Shown: piece by piece, positions 14,217-18,987 of the stretch | Layout of the letters: each line of letters starts with the position of its first letter | Position numbering within the stretch: position 1 is the first letter of the stretch | Assembly: GCA_945787585.1 (NCBI GenBank) | Contig: CALZIG010000200.1 | Coordinates: 1-18,987 of the forward strand | Direction of reading: 5' to 3' | Source of the DNA: an uncultured Gammaproteobacteria bacterium | GTDB lineage: Bacteria; Pseudomonadota; Gammaproteobacteria; SZUA-140 | Length of the DNA stretch: 18,987 nucleotides | The notes under the pieces: generated by a model | Database searches by the model: none | What the model was told of the DNA's origin: nothing | What the model saw: only the letters and a program-made list of their open reading frames with translations | Program-made: the position numbers and the translations under genes

Positions 14217-14627
14217 ATGAATATGGTATCTTCGATAAAAAAGCGCTGGGCGCAATGGTCGTCCATTCTACTCATCATCGTTGGCGTCGCATTCGGCGTC
14301 ACGCTGCTGCCCAAAGGCTACAGTGAAGACCTGTCTGTCATCGGCAGCGGTACAAATGTCGCCGTACTCGTACATAATAAAGAAGGTGTGCGCAGCATGA
14401 ATCTGATGAACCAGATTGACGTAATTCGCGATAACTACCAGGGGCGCATCGAATTTCGTATTGCTGAAAGTGGCTCACAACAAGGCGCCGAATTTGCTCA
14501 ACGTAATATGGCAGGTGATGCCACCCTGGTACTATTTAAAGGTGATGGCACCACTGCCGGTAAAGTAGGTAATTTCGATAACGCTGAAAGTCTGGCAAAA
14601 ACGCTCGACCAGATTTTTGGTTATTGA
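14217..14627 (+). CDS. Membrane-anchored thioredoxin-fold protein without cysteines (hypothetical)
   Basis: The 136-residue protein has one N-terminal membrane segment (about 15-31, after KKR) and a domain at about 45-136 facing the periplasm by the positive-inside rule. The domain reads like a thioredoxin fold: strand NVAVLVHNKEG, helix SMNLMNQIDVIRDNY, strand RIEFRIAESG, helix AEFAQRNM, then DATLVLFKGDGTTAGKVG and a last helix. The CxxC motif is absent, there is no cysteine in the protein, and the usual cis-proline before the TLVLF strand is Ala102. A redox role is therefore unlikely; binding or scaffolding is possible. No gene name is known to me. Its 3' end overlaps the convergent channel gene by 7 bp. 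ATG at 14217 or 14223 could be the start; the ribosome site is weak. Confidence 0.7.
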   Translation: MNMVSSIKKRWAQWSSILLIIVGVAFGVTLLPKGYSEDLSVIGSGTNVAVLVHNKEGVRSMNLMNQIDVIRDNYQGRIEFRIAESGSQQGAEFAQRNMAGDATLVLFKGDGTTAGKVGNFDNAESLAKTLDQIFGY

Positions 14628-16345
14628 TCGGGATTTTCGCTTAACGTCTCCTGTTCAGCCATATGCACCGTAAGCTGATTGAAAGGGATATTCCAGCCGT
14701 AGTGGTTGCACGCATCAGTAGCTGCACGCTGTAAAAAACGGTCGATGGAAAAATAGCTGTCGGCCGCCTTCCCCTCAAATATTGTAATGATCAGAACGTT
14801 GAGTGATGAGGCCGCTGCTTCTTTAAACTCTACCTTGAGTTCTTTAAGCGATGGCTGAAAGACCTCCTGAGCCATCGCTTCACGAATATAATCGCAAAGT
14901 TTTTCAGGCACCTCTTTGGTGATGATACTCTGGTCAGCATAATCAAATCCAAAAGTCACAAAGACACCAAACCCATGCGATAAATTATTGGGGCTTAATC
15001 CTAAAAAGTCCGTCGTTGCATAGATGCGCGTACTCCCCCCTTTGACCTTCATCGTCACAAGCTCCGGGGTCTGCATCATCACCGGGCCAGCATAGCCATC
15101 ATCTAACAGCATAAAATCTCCCGGCCGACAGGGAAACCAGGGTTCATCTTTAGAAAAACGCCGCGACTGTAATTCAAGCACCACTTGTGCCGGCAATTGC
15201 ACAACACCACCGGCCAAAGCAGGGTTAGTTAGCGTGGTGTAAAAATTGAGTGCGGTAACACGCCACGGAATGCCATTATAGACAACCCGTTCATTTTCTC
15301 GCACCGGCCCAAGATTAAGTAATAATTTTGCTTCCGTAATATAACGGGGCAGCGACTGACGCAACGTCCATATAAAACCAATCAGGAATAACAGACTTAA
15401 GCCCAGTAAGAACCAATCGCCTTGAATATAAAAGACAATAATGACAGAGAAAACCGATAACAACACCGCAAGGGCTCGAAAGGCAATCTGCATTGCCTTT
15501 CCAAAAAGACGCGTCTCTTTATCCTTCTTATTCCCGAGAAAATGAACGAAGACTTTAGCCGAAACTTTAAAGAAAAGATAAACAACAACAAACGCAATAA
15601 TCGCAAAAATAATATTCAGGCCACGTCCTGAGAAAAAGGCCCGCACCTGGTCAGTAATACTGACATCAGCAGCATCCGTCGGATTCAGTTTTTCTTCCAG
15701 CTGGAAAGTCACCAGCCGCAACTGATTGGATACATCATCATGGCGCTTATCCCAACTCTGCTTTAACGTTTCGAGATGAGCAATCAGGACTGGCGATTCA
15801 GCTTCCTTCTTAAGTTCTTTTATCTTTTCCAGCGCATTGACCGTAATAGGCAGCTGTGAAGTTAACACCGTTTTTTCTGTTCGCAGTTTTTCGATCGCGC
15901 GCGGACGCTCTGTCAGTCGTTTCATTTCATTCAGAATAGGACGAAAGACCTCTTTAAGCTCTTCTTGCCAGTCGAATTTAGCCAGCTTCTGGCTCTCTTC
16001 AAAGGCATCCAGATCGACACCGCCGGTCGCTATCGCTTCAAAATTTCTCTGTAGATCCTGGATACGTGCGGAAAGTTTGTCGCGCTGTCGTATCAGCGCT
16101 TTGGTATCCAGCTCATCTTTTGTTTTACTTAATGCCGTTTTAGTATCGGCTAACTCTTTTTGAGCACTTTCAATCGTGGTAATCAGCTCAACCAGTTGCT
16201 GCTTTGTTGTGTTGACCTTTGATTCAGGCACTGGAGCCACGTCGCCCACAACGGCCACTTCATCAGTGGACATCGCGTTCAACGGCGCTAGCAATGCCAG
16301 CAGCACTCCAAGCATAATAAATTTCTTAAACAACTTCGAAGTCAC
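14621..16345 (-). CDS. Divergent MscS-like (mechanosensitive channel family) inner-membrane protein with periplasmic coiled coil
   Basis: The 574-residue protein starts at a GTG with AAGGAT 7 nt upstream. Residues 1-24 are a signal peptide. Residues about 45-220 are charged and helical, predicted coiled coil (QKELADTKTALSKTKDELD). Three membrane segments lie at about 242-268, 285-307 and 310-328. The region after the last helix (LRQSLPRYITEAKLLLN, then ENERVVYNGIPWRVTALNFY) lines up with the MscS stretch following TM3 and with its beta domain. The C-terminus (IPFNQLTVH, 553-561) matches the MscS end. The pore helix lacks the Gly/Ala ridge of classical MscS, so gating or even channel activity is uncertain. 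It is convergent with the thioredoxin-fold gene. Confidence 0.72.
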   Translation of the reverse strand: MTSKLFKKFIMLGVLLALLAPLNAMSTDEVAVVGDVAPVPESKVNTTKQQLVELITTIESAQKELADTKTALSKTKDELDTKALIRQRDKLSARIQDLQRNFEAIATGGVDLDAFEESQKLAKFDWQEELKEVFRPILNEMKRLTERPRAIEKLRTEKTVLTSQLPITVNALEKIKELKKEAESPVLIAHLETLKQSWDKRHDDVSNQLRLVTFQLEEKLNPTDAADVSITDQVRAFFSGRGLNIIFAIIAFVVVYLFFKVSAKVFVHFLGNKKDKETRLFGKAMQIAFRALAVLLSVFSVIIVFYIQGDWFLLGLSLLFLIGFIWTLRQSLPRYITEAKLLLNLGPVRENERVVYNGIPWRVTALNFYTTLTNPALAGGVVQLPAQVVLELQSRRFSKDEPWFPCRPGDFMLLDDGYAGPVMMQTPELVTMKVKGGSTRIYATTDFLGLSPNNLSHGFGVFVTFGFDYADQSIITKEVPEKLCDYIREAMAQEVFQPSLKELKVEFKEAAASSLNVLIITIFEGKAADSYFSIDRFLQRAATDACNHYGWNIPFNQLTVHMAEQETLSENPDQ

Positions 16346-16490
16346 AATAGATCCTTGATTACTTTCTTAAAAACTACTTGCCACTACTGACACACCGATA
16401 GAAACACTTAAAATATTCAGGGGATTTCCCACTCACCCACGTCAGGGATACATTATCCCATAATACAAACACAACCACATCTTCGATTAT

Positions 16491-16631
16491 GGGCGCCTCT
16501 AAAAACCCACTGAAGGCGCACTGACGGCATTGAAAACAAACTCAAAATGCTCATTTACTACGTGTAAACTCCGCTTTTTCGTTTGTTTTCGCCTTGCCAT
16601 CGTCACCTTGATTGAATTTTTAGAGGGGCCC
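16491..16631. mobile_element. MITE-like element, 141 bp with 15-bp terminal inverted repeats
   Basis: The left end GGGCGCCTCTAAAAA (16491-16505) and right end TTTTTAGAGGGGCCC (16617-16631) are inverted repeats with 14 of 15 matches. Inside, GAAAACAAAC (16532-16541) and GTTTGTTTTC (16581-16590) are a perfect 10-bp inverted pair. Sequence between these and the ends is also partly complementary, so the whole element can fold back. It is too short for a transposase. The CTCTAAAAA ends recall some IS5-type elements, but the family is not certain. The flanks (TTAT on the left, TTAA on the right) give no clean target duplication. Confidence 0.75.
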
Positions 16632-16671
16632 TTAACTTTCACAAAAGCTTAAGTGGTACCAATATAAAGCA

Positions 16672-16716
16672 GGGCAGAGTGGCATGCACACAAATATAGT
16701 GGCTTGCCCTCTGCCC
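16672..16716 (-). terminator. Long hairpin downstream of the CHRD gene, possible terminator
   Basis: GGGCAGAG (16672-16679) pairs with CTCTGCCC (16709-16716). Inside this, after a one-base bulge, GGCATGC (16681-16687) pairs with GCTTGCC (16702-16708) with one mismatch around a 14-nt loop. On the minus strand it lies about 60 bp after the CHRD stop and is followed by TGCTTTATATT, only partly T-rich. It may end that transcript or be a separate repeat. Confidence 0.45.
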
Positions 16717-16776
16717 AAACAGCGAATCCTAAATTTCGCTTTATTAGTACCTCATTTCACCTTAGCCCCTTCTGTT

Positions 16777-17346
16777 TTAATGGTGCCCACGGTGCCTACG
16801 GCCTGATTGACCACGTATTTCACCGCCCGGATTCGCCAGCGTATGTACATTGACATACATATTCCCATTCACGAGATTGGTGACCGCATCCTCAAAGGTA
16901 GAGATCAACACTCGCCCTTCACTATCCTTCGGCATCACAAGGTCGGCAACGGTTAACACTCCGCGCACCTCGCCAGAAAAAGGGCCGTCACTTCTAGGAA
17001 AATTAGGGTTAACACTGGCGTCCGCATATAACCAAAAAACCACGGGGCCGTTCCGTCCTTTTGGGCCGAGATGAAAGTGCGCCATGAAGATCGGTGTAGC
17101 AGTATTGGCGGCCTTAAAAACATAATGGATTTCACTGCGATCATTCGAAAGATGATACTTCACTTCCCCGTACGCACCTGTCACAACCCCTTTTACAGGT
17201 ATCGTTGCACTACCTACCGCTACATTCACTACTTGTTCAGCGCCACTTAACGTTGTATGAAATTTCTTTGATGACCCCGCATGAGTTGTCATTGATGCCA
17301 GGGCTACGCTCGACATCATCGCGATACAGATAAGTATTTTATGCAT
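16777..17346 (-). CDS. Secreted CHRD-domain protein
   Basis: The 189-residue protein has a signal peptide at residues 1-23 (ICIAMMSSVALAS, cleavage after THA) and a CHRD domain at about 28-180. CHRD hallmarks are the opening TTLSGAEQV, AHFHLGPKGRNGPVVFWL (89-106) and the closing YVNVHTLANPGGEIRGQ (164-180). The domain was named from chordin and is found in many secreted bacterial proteins, but its molecular role there is not established. The tail RRHRGHH is basic and His-rich and could bind metal, an inference only. AGGG precedes the ATG. It stands alone and is divergent from the tfpX-like gene. Confidence 0.88.
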   Translation of the reverse strand: MHKILICIAMMSSVALASMTTHAGSSKKFHTTLSGAEQVVNVAVGSATIPVKGVVTGAYGEVKYHLSNDRSEIHYVFKAANTATPIFMAHFHLGPKGRNGPVVFWLYADASVNPNFPRSDGPFSGEVRGVLTVADLVMPKDSEGRVLISTFEDAVTNLVNGNMYVNVHTLANPGGEIRGQSGRRHRGHH

Positions 17347-17685
17347 TTTTAATCCCTCATATTTGCTGTCATTTACACCATCAATGGAGACCTACAACTA
17401 GCCGTCTATCGATTACTTTTATGCCCACTAGCAACCAAAGATGACTCCAGTAGAAAGATTTTCCTGACTGGTTTTGTAAGAAATTCGAGCATAACAGAGA
17501 TCACAGAACAACAAAAAATATAATCATATTATTATAATTACGCAACACCGATCCCGGCATCGACCCCGGCTTCAGGCCAACCAACCTGCGCACATTAAAA
17601 TTATTCGCTAAAAAAAACCGGTGACATTCCGATATAAATCACAACCCACAATTCAATAGTTTAATTGCTTTAAAATTAGAACCCT
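17347..17685. other. Divergent intergenic region CHRD gene / tfpX-like gene
   Basis: No gene is seen in these 339 bp. There is an AT-rich imperfect palindrome of 18 bp, TATAATCATATTATTATA (17519-17536). A GC-rich direct repeat follows, CGATCCCGGC (17549-17558) and CGACCCCGGC (17561-17570), and an A8 run lies at about 17611. No sigma-54 type GG-N10-GC pilin promoter was recognised. Confidence 0.5.
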
Positions 17686-18435
17686 ATGAATAAACTCATA
17701 AAAATAAAACTGAAAGCAGCGGCATTTCATCTGGCTGCAAGTGGCCTGTTAGTCTCACTTTATCTCATCATCGTCCACTTTCAGTGGTACCCGTATCCTT
17801 TCTTTATTATTGAAAATACATGGGAGGTTATCTGGCTGATTATTGCCATCGACCTGGTGCTAGGACCACTGTTAACCCTCATCGTTTACAGGCCCAATAA
17901 ACCCAATTTAAAATTTGATCTAAGCGCTATCATTCTCATTCAGCTGAGTGCGTTAAGCTGGGGAGCCTGGACGACCTTCGATGTTCGCCCTGCCTATGTG
18001 GTGTTTGAAAATGGCCGTGCCACCATCCTTAATCACAAAGAGGTCTCCCGGAAAGCGATTGAAGATCCCCGTCTGCTGCAATCAAATAAAGCAGGCCCGC
18101 AACTTGTTTTTTTACGGCCCGCCAACAGTCAGGAAGAGTTCAGGGAACAGATGGATCTCGCCTTCGCTGGCACCGATCCTATCTACCAGGAAAAATTTTA
18201 CAATGCGATTGATGAGCACAAAGAGACCCTCCTTTCACAGGGCATCGATATCGAAAAACGAATGGAAGAACACCCCCAACTTGCGGCAAGTGTTAAACAG
18301 TATCTACAAAACAATAATCAGACATTAGAGAATGTCGCTTTCTTTCCGATAAGAGGGCGCAACGAAAATAGTATTATTATCCTCTCGCGACCGGAGGCTG
18401 AAATAATTGGGCATCTCGATTTTTCATTAGAGTAG
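17686..18435 (+). CDS. TfpX/TfpZ-family type IV pilin accessory protein (orphan)
   Basis: This 249-residue inner-membrane protein has three membrane segments at about 11-31, 46-68 and 78-98 and a periplasmic C-terminal domain. The family's blocks are all present: KLKAAAFHL (8-16), WYPYPFF (34-40), DLVLGPLLTLIVY (56-68) and RPAYVVFENGR (101-111). TfpX and TfpZ modulate assembly of particular type IV pilins in Pseudomonas and Moraxella relatives and normally sit beside the pilin gene. Here no pilin or pil gene is adjacent, so its partner must lie elsewhere, or it may have another role. No strong ribosome site precedes the ATG. It is convergent with thiC. Confidence 0.87.
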   Translation: MNKLIKIKLKAAAFHLAASGLLVSLYLIIVHFQWYPYPFFIIENTWEVIWLIIAIDLVLGPLLTLIVYRPNKPNLKFDLSAIILIQLSALSWGAWTTFDVRPAYVVFENGRATILNHKEVSRKAIEDPRLLQSNKAGPQLVFLRPANSQEEFREQMDLAFAGTDPIYQEKFYNAIDEHKETLLSQGIDIEKRMEEHPQLAASVKQYLQNNNQTLENVAFFPIRGRNENSIIILSRPEAEIIGHLDFSLE

Positions 18436-18494
18436 ATTGGACTTGAATTTTTAATATACGAAGTCGATAGACAGTTCATCAAAAATAAATATCC

Positions 18495-18525
18495 ACCGTC
18501 ATCTGAATGAATGCCAGGTGACGGT
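18495..18525 (-). terminator. Intrinsic terminator of thiC, possibly bidirectional
   Basis: ACCGTCATCT (18495-18504) and AGGTGACGGT (18516-18525) form a 10-bp stem including one G-U type pair around an 11-nt loop. On the minus strand the stem is followed by GGATATTTATTTTTG, which is T-rich. It sits 22 bp after the thiC stop. On the plus strand it lies 60 bp after the tfpX-like gene, with a weaker CTTTTC tail. Confidence 0.6.
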
Positions 18526-18547
18526 AGATGCCATACCGCTTTTCACA

Positions 18548-18987
<440 letters not shown>

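Larger units (their letters stand above)
16346..16776. other. Intergenic region between the MscS-like and CHRD genes
   Basis: These 431 bp hold a 141-bp MITE-like element and a long hairpin, each listed separately. They also contain a short palindrome GGGATA-CAT-TATCCC (16445-16459) upstream of the MscS-like gene, and a small stem AGCGAA/TTCGCT (16721-16740). No ORF with a plausible start was found. A clear promoter for the MscS-like gene was not found. Confidence 0.6.

Noticed and set aside
16491..16631. A small RNA gene in place of a MITE
   Set aside because: The near-perfect terminal inverted repeats and inner foldback pairs fit a mobile element better, and no promoter or terminator frames it.
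17549..17570. Start of a CRISPR or other repeat array
   Set aside because: There are only two 10-bp units with one mismatch and a 2-bp gap, without spacers or cas genes.

Overview
The window looks like the chromosome of a gammaproteobacterium of moderate GC content. The evidence is the split class II ribonucleotide reductase (NrdJa/NrdJb layout as in Pseudomonas), DegQ-type protease, CysD/CysN ATP sulfurylase, a TfpX/TfpZ pilin accessory protein, and gamma-type signals such as NrdR boxes. The genus cannot be fixed from sequence alone. A sulfur-oxidising or otherwise aquatic/sediment lineage is plausible but only a guess. I see no rRNA, tRNA, CRISPR array, phage genes, transposase or recognisable defence cassette.

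Layout, left to right. (1) 1-2530, minus strand: nrdJa followed by nrdJb (cut by the window edge), a B12-dependent ribonucleotide reductase in two polypeptides. (2) 2531-2983: an AT-rich divergent intergenic region with two NrdR boxes 189 bp apart. One overlaps the likely nrdJ promoter. The other is a perfect 22-bp palindrome nearer the small heat-shock gene, which also has a sigma-32-like promoter. (3) 2984-4955: hsp20 and degQ, two protein-quality-control genes. (4) 5011-7332: an extended -10 promoter, a tandem palindromic element, then cysD-cysN abutting (sulfate activation to APS). No APS kinase or reductase gene is in view. (5) 7440-11181: a four-gene operon tatT-dctP-dctQ-dctM, a TRAP transporter with a TPR-type lipoprotein (TPAT system). 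Its binding protein lacks the arginine typical of carboxylate-binding DctP proteins. (6) 11511-14024: a single large PAS-PAS-GGDEF-EAL-REC protein whose second PAS domain resembles the FixL heme domain. (7) 14217-16345: a membrane-anchored, cysteine-less thioredoxin-fold protein, overlapping tail to tail with a divergent MscS-like channel. (8) 16346-17346: an intergenic region carrying a 141-bp MITE-like element, then a secreted CHRD-domain protein. (9) 17686-18435: an orphan TfpX/TfpZ pilin accessory protein. (10) 18548-18987: the 3' end of thiC.

Most of the window is core metabolism and stress physiology. The parts most worth a second look are the TPAT transporter with its altered ligand-binding position next to cysDN, the heme-PAS-like cyclic-di-GMP protein with a C-terminal receiver, the spaced NrdR boxes between nrdJ and hsp20, the tandem operator ahead of cysD, and the MITE. 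I do not see a clearly new multi-gene system, and I have not inflated these observations into one.
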